Source: PHAA01 sp963665865 (GTDB taxonomy: Bacteria > Bacillota > Syntrophomonadia > Syntrophomonadales > Syntrophomonadaceae). Taken from it: a stretch of 64,000 nucleotides of DNA. Both the position numbers and the translations under genes were made by a program. Location of the stretch: contig CAXXWF010000001.1 in assembly GCA_963665865.2 (NCBI GenBank), positions 124,001 through 188,000 on the forward strand. Reading direction: 5' to 3'. Shown here in pieces: positions 26,868 through 34,963 of the stretch. The notes beneath the pieces were generated by a model that saw nothing but the letters and a program-made list of their open reading frames with translations, was not told the DNA's origin and did not search any database. How positions within the stretch are numbered: the first letter of the stretch is position 1; each line of letters begins with the position of its first letter.

Positions 26868-28742
26868 CTAAACCAGGGCCGTAAATACGGCACACAGGGT
26901 TGTTAGTAATAATATCACTACACCTGCCACCAGGTATAATGCATAAGTTTGCACCTGGCCATCTTCGGTATAACGCAGCGTCTGCCCCGACCAACCGGTT
27001 AAAGAGGCCAGACCGTTGACCAGACCGTTTATAATTTTAAGGTCAAACCATTCCAAAATTCGAGCCCCTCCATCAACGAAGACGGCAATCAGCCAGGCAT
27101 AGAGCTCATCGATATAGAATTTGTGGTAGAGCAAATTATATATACCTGCAAAGCGTTGCCGCAGGCTTTCTGCCCTTATGATCTGCTTCTGATAGATTAG
27201 CCAGGCTAGGAAAATCCCAGCCAGCGCAATCAGCGAGGAGATTACCATAATGGCTGCATTGGCTTCATGGTGCATAACACCGGGAGCCGTAATAAAATGG
27301 CCGAAGATATTATTCATAAATGGTGAACCGACCAAGCCGGATACGATTGACAGTAGGGCTAGAATAATCAAGGGCATGGTCATCACGGGTGATGATTCAT
27401 GGGCATGATGGCCGTCGGTGTTGGCGCCGAAAAAGGCTGTAAATATCAGTCGGAACATATAGAACGCCGTCATGAAAGCGACCAGAGAACCAAGAATATA
27501 GAGACCGGTATATCCCCCTGCGTAGGCTCCCAGCAGGATTTCATCCTTGCTCCAGAATCCTGATAGGGGTGGTATCCCGGCTAGGGCCAGGGCACCAATC
27601 ACGAAAGTCCAGGTAGTCACCGGCATTTTCTGAGAAAGCTGCCCCATCTTCCAGATATCCTGTTCGTCATGCATAGCATGTATCACGCTGCCGGCGGCTA
27701 GGAATAGAAGACTCTTGAAAAAAGCATGGGTCATTAGATGGAACATGCCGGCACTCATCGCTCCAATACCCATCGCCATTACCATATAGCCAAGCTGGCT
27801 GAGGGTGGAATAGGCCAGAATACGCTTAATATCGTTCTGCACCAGAGCAATAGAGGCGGCAAAGAGGGCCGTAAATCCTCCCACTACAGCTATAAACAGC
27901 ATTGCCTGTGGGGTCTGACTAAAAATAAAGAAGGCCCGTGCTATAAGATAGACACCTGCCGCTACCATAGTTGCTGCATGGATTAAGGCACTGACCGGGG
28001 TAGGACCCTCCATAGCATCTGGCAGCCAAACATGCAGCGGAAATTGGGCGGATTTTCCCATTGGTCCGAAGAAAAGCAGAATGGATATGGGCAGCAGGAC
28101 TGCCATATTGTTATAGCCAGCTATACGAGTGGCCAGCTCACCAAAATTCAGGGTGCCAAAAACAATAGATAGGAACAGGATTCCTAAGAGAAATCCGAAA
28201 TCCCCAACCCGGTTGGTAACGAAAGCCTTAATCGCTGCATCTTTGGCCGAAGGCTTACCAAACCAGAACCCTATTAACAGATAAGAACACATGCCTACCA
28301 GTTCCCAGAACACAAAAATTTGTCCAAAGTTGCTGGCTACTACCAAGCCCAGCATGGAACCGGCAAAAACGCTCTGGTAGGCAAAATAACTAGCGAATCC
28401 GGGGTCTTTATCCATGTAGCCCAGCGAGTAAATCTGTACCAGCAAGGCCACAGTAGTTACCACGATAAGCATGACAGCCGTGAGCGGATCAATCATTATC
28501 CCCATATCTACTTTTAGACCCGGCATGCTGAGCCAGCGCACCGACATTTCGAAAACCTGGCCGGGATCACCGCTAAAAACTTTCAGAGCAACCAGCACGG
28601 ATAGCAGGAAAGACGCCCCAATACCCAAGATAGAAACCGCGGCTGACAATTTGGGCCAGCGGTGCAGTAAAAGTCCAATGCAGGCGAATGCAAGAAAGGG
28701 AAGTACGGGAATTATCCATGAAATTTGAAGTATATTTGGCAT
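26868..28742 (-). CDS. nuoL: NADH-quinone oxidoreductase subunit L
   Basis: 624 residues. The longest antiporter-like subunit, with FVFWELVGMCSYLLIGFW, FPLHVWLPDAMEGPTPVSALIHAATMVAAGVYL and a C-terminal lateral helix region ending in a transmembrane anchor. AAGGAGGG precedes the ATG; the bases immediately upstream of that ribosome site are the end of an inverted-repeat element that separates nuoL from nuoK. Confidence 0.95.
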   Translation of the reverse strand: MPNILQISWIIPVLPFLAFACIGLLLHRWPKLSAAVSILGIGASFLLSVLVALKVFSGDPGQVFEMSVRWLSMPGLKVDMGIMIDPLTAVMLIVVTTVALLVQIYSLGYMDKDPGFASYFAYQSVFAGSMLGLVVASNFGQIFVFWELVGMCSYLLIGFWFGKPSAKDAAIKAFVTNRVGDFGFLLGILFLSIVFGTLNFGELATRIAGYNNMAVLLPISILLFFGPMGKSAQFPLHVWLPDAMEGPTPVSALIHAATMVAAGVYLIARAFFIFSQTPQAMLFIAVVGGFTALFAASIALVQNDIKRILAYSTLSQLGYMVMAMGIGAMSAGMFHLMTHAFFKSLLFLAAGSVIHAMHDEQDIWKMGQLSQKMPVTTWTFVIGALALAGIPPLSGFWSKDEILLGAYAGGYTGLYILGSLVAFMTAFYMFRLIFTAFFGANTDGHHAHESSPVMTMPLIILALLSIVSGLVGSPFMNNIFGHFITAPGVMHHEANAAIMVISSLIALAGIFLAWLIYQKQIIRAESLRQRFAGIYNLLYHKFYIDELYAWLIAVFVDGGARILEWFDLKIINGLVNGLASLTGWSGQTLRYTEDGQVQTYALYLVAGVVILLLTTLCAVFTALV

Positions 28743-28760
28743 TATGATTCTCCCTCCTTA

Positions 28761-28920
28761 GGGTTTGTAATGGGATATGTGTGCCATCTGATGCCGTGCA
28801 GATTTTTTGCACTGCAAGGCGGCAGGAGGCGCAGATACTCGAATGTATCTAAACCGACGACAACGAAGCAGGGTGGAAAACCTGCCGGCATGCTTGGGGC
28901 AGATATTCCATTACAAGCCC
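28761..28920. repeat. 160-bp inverted-repeat element between nuoK and nuoL
   Basis: The left 25 bases (28761-28785, starting GGGTTTGTAATGGGATAT) match the reverse complement of the right 25 bases (28896-28920) at 20 of 25 positions. The element fills the whole gap from the nuoK stop codon to the nuoL ribosome site, while all other nuo junctions overlap or are at most about 20 bp. The interior carries shorter inverted pieces (TGCAGATTTTTTGCA, GGCGGCAGG, CCTGCCGGC). MITE-like; no coding content. Confidence 0.7.
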
Positions 28921-29229
28921 TTACCATTTCATTAGATTAAAATCGCTCAAATTGACCGATTTCTTATGCCGATAAATTGATATAATCAAAGCCAGACCGA
29001 CTGATACCTCAGCAGCAGCTACCACTATTATAAAAATAGCAAACAGTTGACCGACCATATTGCCCGGTTGAATAAATTTATTGATGGCTATAAAATTAAT
29101 ATTAACTGCGTTGAGCATAAGCTCTACAGACATTAATAAGGCTATTGCGTTACGTTTGGCAAAAATTCCGTATACACCAATCCCAAATAATATGGTAGCC
29201 AGCAGCAGATAATGATTTAGTCCGATCAC
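28921..29229 (-). CDS. nuoK: NADH-quinone oxidoreductase subunit K
   Basis: 102 residues, three membrane helices. The two conserved membrane glutamates are in LLMSVELMLNAVNINFIA and FIIVVAAAEVSVGLALI. Its start overlaps the nuoJ stop by one base. Confidence 0.95.
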   Translation of the reverse strand: MIGLNHYLLLATILFGIGVYGIFAKRNAIALLMSVELMLNAVNINFIAINKFIQPGNMVGQLFAIFIIVVAAAEVSVGLALIISIYRHKKSVNLSDFNLMKW

Positions 29230-29744
29230 TATGCATCATCTCCTCTCGCCAAAATAATTGCGCCGACCATGGCCAGCAGCAGAAGGATGGCGGCGGCTTC
29301 AAATGCCACCACATATTTGCCTAACATGAGGTCAGCCAGTGCCCCTACAGCATCTACTACTGGCTGAGGACCTAAAAACATGGACAGATTAGTGCGCCAG
29401 ATTGAAGCCCCCAGACCTATAATCAAAACTAAAGCCAGTAAGGCCCCCCAGAAGTGGATTTCCCGATTGGGGTTGGGCTGGTTAGTTTTATCTGCATCCA
29501 CATTCATCACCAACATTATGGCAAAGATGATAAGCACGGAGATGGCCCCGGCATAGACCAGTATCTGCACCAGACCTATAAAGCCCGCCCCTAATTGGAA
29601 GAAGGTCAAGGCCACCCCCAGGAAGGTTAGGATCAACGCTAGGGCGCTATGCACGATATTACGGCTTAAGACTACTCCCAGTGCCGATACTATGGTAAGG
29701 CTGGAGATGCCCACAAATATGACATCATTCATGGTAATACTCAT
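29229..29744 (-). CDS. nuoJ: NADH-quinone oxidoreductase subunit J
   Basis: 171 residues, five membrane helices, with the family pattern VHSALALILTFLGVALTFFQLGAGFIGLVQILVYAGAISVLIIFAIML shortened here to LVQILVYAGAISVLI as the key segment. Overlaps nuoI by 4 bp. Confidence 0.95.
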   Translation of the reverse strand: MSITMNDVIFVGISSLTIVSALGVVLSRNIVHSALALILTFLGVALTFFQLGAGFIGLVQILVYAGAISVLIIFAIMLVMNVDADKTNQPNPNREIHFWGALLALVLIIGLGASIWRTNLSMFLGPQPVVDAVGALADLMLGKYVVAFEAAAILLLLAMVGAIILARGDDA

Positions 29745-30454
29745 CTTTGCTCACCTGCTTCCTTGGATCGATCTTTTTTGTCTTTATTCACCCAAGCCTG
29801 GGCGAGTTTAGCGGCTTTATCCCGATCATCTACTAAGAGCTCGGCCAGCTTGGCTGACTTTTTGTCGTCGGCGCTCATTAAAGATGTCATAATCGCAATA
29901 TCCTCTTCCGATTCCAGGATTTTAGATAGCGATTTCTGGGGATTCTTACCCAGTACGGTTTTCATAGCCTCAATCTGTTTAAAGCGTTTGGCATCCACTT
30001 CTGAAATATCCGAGAGTTCTGTCTTAACCCCTGGACTCGCCTCTTCTTTGCCCTCCGGTACCAGATCGAGCTCCGGCGGACGATGATAGACGATTTTGAT
30101 ATCCTCGCGGTTGTAGGTGCTTAATTCAAAATCATGTTTAAAATACAGAGTCTGGGTCGGGCATACTTCCACGCACAGGTTGCAGAAAAGGCAATATTGC
30201 AGATCAATCGTATAACTCCGAGCTTTCTTCTTTTTGGTGCCCTCGGGTATGAAAGTTTCTAAAGTAAGGACATTATTAGGGCACGTTTTGACGCATAAGC
30301 CGCAGGCTATACACTTGGGGGAGTCATAGGCCAGGCAGCCCCGGTAACGATTCTGTAAGTAAGGACGTTCCTCCGGATATTGAATGGTAATATCCTTTTC
30401 AAACGCGTGTTTCAAGGTAATTCCCAGTCCTTCTATTAAGCCTTTGCCAAACAT
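29741..30454 (-). CDS. nuoI: NADH-quinone oxidoreductase subunit I with a long C-terminal extension
   Basis: 237 residues. Two [4Fe-4S] motifs: CIACGLCVKTCP (Cys48, 51, 54, 58) and CLFCNLCVEVCP (Cys88, 91, 94, 98), which carry clusters N6a and N6b. The ferredoxin core ends near residue 128; usual NuoI proteins end some 30 residues later. Here about 105 further residues are charged and helix-prone, rich in Lys, Glu, Asp and Ala. The extension is in frame and shows no break. Because no nuoEFG is present, it may shape the docking surface for another electron donor; that is inference. Confidence 0.93.
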   Translation of the reverse strand: MFGKGLIEGLGITLKHAFEKDITIQYPEERPYLQNRYRGCLAYDSPKCIACGLCVKTCPNNVLTLETFIPEGTKKKKARSYTIDLQYCLFCNLCVEVCPTQTLYFKHDFELSTYNREDIKIVYHRPPELDLVPEGKEEASPGVKTELSDISEVDAKRFKQIEAMKTVLGKNPQKSLSKILESEEDIAIMTSLMSADDKKSAKLAELLVDDRDKAAKLAQAWVNKDKKDRSKEAGEQR

Positions 30455-30458
30455 CTAA

Positions 30459-31496
30459 TCACCACCCCATTCCATGGAAGAATTCTATGGCTGCACCCGT
30501 AAGTATGATATTTACAAGGCTTATGGGTATCAGTACTTTCCAACTGAAAGACATCAAATGATCCATGCGAATGCGGGGAAAGGTCCATTTCATCCACATA
30601 AAAATTAACATGACCGAATAGGTCTTGATTATTATCCAGATCCAGGAAGGCAGCCAGGGTCCCTGCCATCCACCCAGGAACAAAGTTGAGGCGAGGGCTG
30701 AAACTGCTACCAGGTTAGTATACTCGGCCAGGAAGAACAATGCCCAGCGCATACCGGTATATTCCGTAAAAGCACCGGCGGTTAGTTCCTGCTCGGCCTC
30801 CGGCATATCGAAAGGACCCCGGTTTAGTTCGGCTGTCGCAGCAATAAAATAGGTTACGAAAGCAACCGGCTGCAGAAGTATGAACCAGAGATTGTGCTGG
30901 GCAGCCACGATAGCGGACAGGTTGAGCGAACCGGCGATCATCACCACCCCCAGTAAAGAAAAGGCCAGCGGAATTTCGTAACTGATCATCTGAGCTACGG
31001 AACGCATAGCCCCCAGTAACGACCATTTGTTATTGGAACCCCAGCCCGCCATTAATATACAGATGGTGGACAGGGACCCTACGGATATGAAATAGAACAG
31101 CCCGATGTTCAAGTCCACAACTGCCATATCTTTACCCATAGGAATTACTGCATACAAGAGCACCGCGACTATTATAAAAAACATAGGGGCCGTCTTGAAT
31201 ATCAATTTATCGGTTTGGGAAGGAATGATATCCTCCTTGGTCAACAGTTTTAAAGTATCGGCAATAGTTTGAAAAATCCCATAAGGTCCGAGACGGTTGG
31301 GGCCCAGGCGTTCCTGCATAAAGCCGGCCACTTTTCGTTCCAACCAAATAAGTATAAGCACATTAAAAGTTATTATCATAACAATACAGGTCCATTGCAG
31401 GATCAGCAGGATGAGATCAGCCCACCAGGATGACAGACCCAGACTCATCAGCCCGGAGGTCAGCGCATGGGCGATAGATAGGATTAAGTTTTCCAT
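30459..31496 (-). CDS. nuoH: NADH-quinone oxidoreductase subunit H
   Basis: 345 residues from the ATG at 31496, chosen because AAGGAG lies 9 bases upstream; the open frame extends 54 bases into nuoD. About eight membrane helices. Quinone-site marks are VLIWLERKVAGFMQERLGPNRLGPYG, AELNRGPFDMPEAEQELTAG and EYTGMRWALFFLAEY. Confidence 0.95.
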   Translation of the reverse strand: MENLILSIAHALTSGLMSLGLSSWWADLILLILQWTCIVMIITFNVLILIWLERKVAGFMQERLGPNRLGPYGIFQTIADTLKLLTKEDIIPSQTDKLIFKTAPMFFIIVAVLLYAVIPMGKDMAVVDLNIGLFYFISVGSLSTICILMAGWGSNNKWSLLGAMRSVAQMISYEIPLAFSLLGVVMIAGSLNLSAIVAAQHNLWFILLQPVAFVTYFIAATAELNRGPFDMPEAEQELTAGAFTEYTGMRWALFFLAEYTNLVAVSALASTLFLGGWQGPWLPSWIWIIIKTYSVMLIFMWMKWTFPRIRMDHLMSFSWKVLIPISLVNIILTGAAIEFFHGMGW

Positions 31497-31509
31497 AAGC
31501 AATAACTCC

Positions 31510-32610
31510 TTATCGGTCTGATTCACCCAGGACCGGGTCCAGGGTAGCAATATTGGCTATTATATCCTGCAGCTTGCCGCCGCGTGAAATCAGGGGCAGA
31601 ACCATCAAGTTCACAAAGGAAGGAGCCCGTACGTGGACTCGAGAGGGTTTCTCTGTCCCATCACTGAGCAGATAGAAGCCTAATTCTCCCTTGGAAGTTT
31701 CAATCCGGTGATAGACCTCCTTACCCTTCTCAGGTTTAAGCACTTTGGGCACCTTGCCCTGCACTTCTCCTGCTGGCATTTGTTCCAGGGCTTGGCGTAT
31801 AATATTACCGCTCTGTTCTATTTCATTAATCCTTACCATTAAACGATCCATACAATCGCCCCGCGCACCGATCGGAAGCTCAAAATCAAAGCGGGAGTAC
31901 ACCCCATAGGGATCTGCCCTGCGAATATCATAAGCAATCCCGCTAGCCCGCAGGTTAGGACCGGTAACGCCATAGGCCAGAGCTGTGTCAGCTGTTAGGA
32001 TGCCAATTCCCTGGCACCGCGCCTGCAGGATTTCATTGCCGCTGATAAGACCGTTATATTCATCAAGCATGCGGGGGATATCGTCCAGAAAACTTGTCAC
32101 CGCAGGGAAGAATTCATCCGGCAGGTCATAACTTATTCCTCCAATACGCATATAGGAAGTAATTAGACGCTGTCCGCTGCTCATTTCAAACATGTCCATA
32201 ATTCGTTCTCTATCGCGCAGACAGTAGATCAGTCCGGTCGTTGCTCCCAGATCGATAGCCAGGCTGCCCACAAAAATCTGATGAGAGGCGATGCGCGAAA
32301 GCTCAGCCAGAATTACGCGAATGTATTCAGTCCGTTCTGGCACCTCTACCCCGGTCAGTTTTTCGACTGCCTGGACGTACCCCAGAGTAGGCAGGTGGGA
32401 AGCCAGATAATCCAAACGTGAGGTATAAGGGATGAATTGGGTGTAGGTTTTGCTCTCAGCAATTTTCTCTACGGAACGATGCACATAGCCCAGATGAACA
32501 ATGGCGTCCACGACGGTTTCGCCATCCATCAGAGCTTCTACGTGCAGCCCCCCATGAGTGCTGGGATGTTGGGGGCCAATATTGATTGTATATTGATCAG
32601 TTTTAAACAA
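31510..32610 (-). CDS. nuoD: NADH-quinone oxidoreductase subunit D
   Basis: 366 residues, the 49-kDa-type subunit that forms the quinone pocket with NuoB. Starts with TTG behind GAGGG. Marks: GPQHPSTHGGL, YVHRSVEKIAE, GATTGLIYCLRDRE, RSGIAYDIR-like LRASGIAYDIRRADPYG and the final GGKLQDIIANIATLDPVLGESDR. No NiFe-hydrogenase metal cysteines, so this is complex I and not an energy-converting hydrogenase. Confidence 0.95.
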   Translation of the reverse strand: MFKTDQYTINIGPQHPSTHGGLHVEALMDGETVVDAIVHLGYVHRSVEKIAESKTYTQFIPYTSRLDYLASHLPTLGYVQAVEKLTGVEVPERTEYIRVILAELSRIASHQIFVGSLAIDLGATTGLIYCLRDRERIMDMFEMSSGQRLITSYMRIGGISYDLPDEFFPAVTSFLDDIPRMLDEYNGLISGNEILQARCQGIGILTADTALAYGVTGPNLRASGIAYDIRRADPYGVYSRFDFELPIGARGDCMDRLMVRINEIEQSGNIIRQALEQMPAGEVQGKVPKVLKPEKGKEVYHRIETSKGELGFYLLSDGTEKPSRVHVRAPSFVNLMVLPLISRGGKLQDIIANIATLDPVLGESDR

Positions 32611-32616
32611 GCTTTA

Positions 32617-33066
32617 TTAACCCTCTTTCTTAAAATCCTTGCGCAAAGGATGTCCCACAAAATCGTTGGGAAGTAAAACCCGTATCAGATTAGGGTGTCC
32701 GCTGAAACGTATGCCCATAAGGTCGAAAACCTCGCGTTCCTGCCAATCGGCGGTGGGGTAAATGGAATAAACCGACGGCAGCTCGGCTTTTTCTCGGGAG
32801 ACCCTGGTTTTCACCACTAATTTCAGACCTTTATCCGGAATAGCATAAAGGTGGTAGACAACCTCGAATTCTTCACTATAATCCACCGCCGTGAGGTTGG
32901 CTAAATAGTTCATCCCATATTGTTCTCGAAGAGTCTGCATTAAGGACAATATTTCCGCAGGGCTGATCCTGAGATATGTAAAAAATGCATCACTGCTTAT
33001 TTCCAAGTGTTCTCCCATCGATGTCCGCAGATTGTCAAAGGTTTTGTCTCTTTCAGTTGTGTTCAT
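32617..33066 (-). CDS. nuoC: NADH-quinone oxidoreductase subunit C
   Basis: 149 residues from the ATG at 33066, which has AAGGAGG 8 bases upstream; an in-frame ATG at 33090 would overlap nuoB and lacks this site. Family marks: LTAVDY, YHLYAIPDKGLKLVVKTRV, PSVYSIYPTADWQEREVFDLMGIRFSGHPNL (the 30-kDa subunit signature, centred on WQEREVFDLMGI) and PLRKDF. Confidence 0.93.
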   Translation of the reverse strand: MNTTERDKTFDNLRTSMGEHLEISSDAFFTYLRISPAEILSLMQTLREQYGMNYLANLTAVDYSEEFEVVYHLYAIPDKGLKLVVKTRVSREKAELPSVYSIYPTADWQEREVFDLMGIRFSGHPNLIRVLLPNDFVGHPLRKDFKKEG

Positions 33067-33086
33067 TGACATTTCCTCCTTAGGCA

Positions 33087-33593
33087 TCAATAATCACCCT
33101 TTTCCACTTTCTTCTTCAGTTCCAGCAGACCGTGGAAAAGTGCTTCCGGGCGCGGCGGGCAGCCCGGCACAAAGACATCTACCTTAAACATAGTATCGGC
33201 TCCGGGTAAGACACTGTATCCGTCCCTGAATGGGCCGCCGCTAGTGGCACAGTTACCCATCGCCAAAACCCACTTCGGAGCCGGCATCTGTTCATATACT
33301 CTTTTTATCACGGGAGCCATCTTTAAAGTAATCGGACCAGCGACAATTAAGAGGTCTGCCTGGCGGGGAGAGGCTCTAAATACCTCATAACCATATCGAG
33401 CAATGTCAAAGCGGGCACCGCCGGCAGCCATCATTTCGATCGGACAGCAATTGCAGCCATAGGATAACGGCCAGAAAGAGCGGGCTCGTCCCCAATTCCA
33501 GACCTTCTCCAGGGTGGTTACAATTATATTGTGTTTAGCCAGTTGAGATACATCATCTAAACTTTCTGAAGAGACAGTTGAGTTTAATACCAT
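33087..33593 (-). CDS. nuoB: NADH-quinone oxidoreductase subunit B
   Basis: 168 residues. Carries the N2 [4Fe-4S] ligands: the Cys49-Cys50 pair in YGCNCCPIEMMAAG, Cys115 in AMGNCATSGG and Cys145 in VPGCPPRPEAL. Its start overlaps nuoA by 10 bp. Confidence 0.95.
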   Translation of the reverse strand: MVLNSTVSSESLDDVSQLAKHNIIVTTLEKVWNWGRARSFWPLSYGCNCCPIEMMAAGGARFDIARYGYEVFRASPRQADLLIVAGPITLKMAPVIKRVYEQMPAPKWVLAMGNCATSGGPFRDGYSVLPGADTMFKVDVFVPGCPPRPEALFHGLLELKKKVEKGDY

Positions 33594-33940
33594 TCTAAAG
33601 CACCTTCTTTCCAGGCATACCAGAGTCCGAGCGCCAGTATCGCGATAAAAATGAGCATCTCAATGAAAGCAAAGAGTCCCAGACTCTGGAATTTCACCGC
33701 CCAGGGGAAGAGGAATATAGTTTCCACATCAAAGGCCAGAAAGACGAGAGCATAGAGGAAAAAGTTTACCCGGAACTGCATCCAACTGGGTCCCTGGGTA
33801 TCCACCCCACATTCATAGGGAAGCATTTTCTCAGTTGTAGCAGGAGGTTTAGGGCGAAACAACCAGGCCCCAGCCATAGCTGCGACAGGAAAAAGTAAGG
33901 TGAGTAATATAAAAACACCTATAGTTGAATAGTCTGACAT
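33584..33940 (-). CDS. nuoA: NADH-quinone oxidoreductase subunit A, first gene of the nuo operon
   Basis: 118 residues, three membrane helices with the conserved loop YECGVDTQGPSWMQFRVNFFLYALVFLAFDVETIFLFPWA (recognised core: FLAFDVETIFLFPWA). The operon order A-B-C-D-H-I-J-K-L-M-N without E, F and G is that of the 11-subunit complexes of cyanobacteria and several anaerobic Firmicutes, where NADH is not the direct donor. Confidence 0.95.
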   Translation of the reverse strand: MSDYSTIGVFILLTLLFPVAAMAGAWLFRPKPPATTEKMLPYECGVDTQGPSWMQFRVNFFLYALVFLAFDVETIFLFPWAVKFQSLGLFAFIEMLIFIAILALGLWYAWKEGALEWY

Positions 33941-34236
33941 AGTGGTTTAACCTCCCAAATGCTAAATACTATTTGGCTGCCTTATTTATTAAATATTAGT
34001 CATATTAACTACCATATTTATTAAATGATAGTTATATTTCAATCATTTGCAATAGTAAACTGTCATTAGTGAATATAAAATCAATATACAAAGCAGGGTA
34101 ATCTTTCTTTATTAATATAATAACGTGTATTATAATACATTCAGAAGGCTATATATAGTATAAATTAGGGTTATGGTTAAGGATCCCTATTTACAAGTAT
34201 ATACTAATCTCAGACAGAAAGGGAAAGGGTGATAGA
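33941..34236. promoter_or_regulatory. Divergent control region of nuo operon and yedF
   Basis: 296 bp, strongly AT-rich, without a gene. It holds a direct repeat: TTTATTAAATATTAGTCATA (near 33984) and TTTATTAAATGATAGTTATA (near 34016), 32 bp apart, close to the nuoA start. On the minus strand TTTACT, 17 bp, TATAAC could serve nuoA. On the plus strand a TATAAT lies near 34132. None is proven. Confidence 0.4.
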
Positions 34237-34815
34237 ATGAGTAGAATAGTTGATGCCCGGGGCTTGAACTGTCCACAACCAGTGATTCTGACCAAACGGG
34301 TAATGGATGAAAACAGTGGGGAAACAATCATTACCCTGGTGGATAATCCTACCGCACTAGAAAACGTATGCAAATTGGCCACTAGTCAGGGTTATGATTT
34401 CACTATTGAAGCTCAAGGTTCGGAATCACACATTCATATGACACAAAAATCAGCAGCGGCTGAACAAGCGGTGAAAAACAGAGAACTGGCAGTTCTAGTG
34501 AAATCGGATTTATTCGGTCAAGGCAATGATGAGTTAGGGGCGGTTTTGACCAAGAGTTTTTTCTACACCCTTACCGAAATGAGTTCCGAGGTACATACGC
34601 TCATCTTTATGAATGGCGGAGTACATCTGACCACAGCCGGTTCTCCGGTATTGGAACACCTTGAATATCTGGAACAAAACGGAGTGCAGATACTATCGTG
34701 CGGAACCTGCTTAGATTTCTTCTCCAAAAAGGAGCAATTAAAGGTTGGCCAAGTGACGAATATGTATACCGCCACCGAAATATTATATAAGGCTGCCAAA
34801 ACTCTGATCTTATAG
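34237..34815 (+). CDS. yedF: YedF-type sulfurtransferase-like selenium metabolism protein
   Basis: 192 residues. The N-terminal TusA-like domain (1-75) has the reactive cysteine in ARGLNCPQPVILTKR; the C-terminal DsrE-like domain (about 85-190) has ILSCGTCLDFF. This two-domain form is the YedF family, linked with selenium use (often beside selD). It is divergent from nuoA. The cysteine desulfurase downstream is on the opposite strand and could supply sulfur or selenium persulfide. Confidence 0.88.
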   Translation: MSRIVDARGLNCPQPVILTKRVMDENSGETIITLVDNPTALENVCKLATSQGYDFTIEAQGSESHIHMTQKSAAAEQAVKNRELAVLVKSDLFGQGNDELGAVLTKSFFYTLTEMSSEVHTLIFMNGGVHLTTAGSPVLEHLEYLEQNGVQILSCGTCLDFFSKKEQLKVGQVTNMYTATEILYKAAKTLIL

Positions 34816-34894
34816 TAACTGTTCGTAAATCCTGAAAAGTACTTTTAGGAGACTTGAGATGTGCCCATCAGCAATAAACCTTACAGTTTACGAT

Positions 34895-34937
34895 ACCCTG
34901 CGGAACCACTCCTAGTGAGTCTGCAGGGTTTAATTTT
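34895..34937 (+). terminator. Terminator after yedF
   Basis: ACCCTGC (34895-34901) pairs with GCAGGGT (34923-34929), with an inner CACT/AGTG stem, followed by TTAATTTT. It lies between the convergent yedF and cysteine desulfurase genes. Confidence 0.75.
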
Positions 34938-34963
34938 ACTTTCAGCGGCAAAATAAGCCAACG

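Noticed and set aside
31510..32610. NuoB/NuoC/NuoD/NuoH/NuoI as parts of an energy-converting [NiFe] hydrogenase
   Set aside because: NuoD lacks the CxxC pairs that bind nickel-iron, and separate NuoA, J, K, L, M and N genes are present, so this is complex I.
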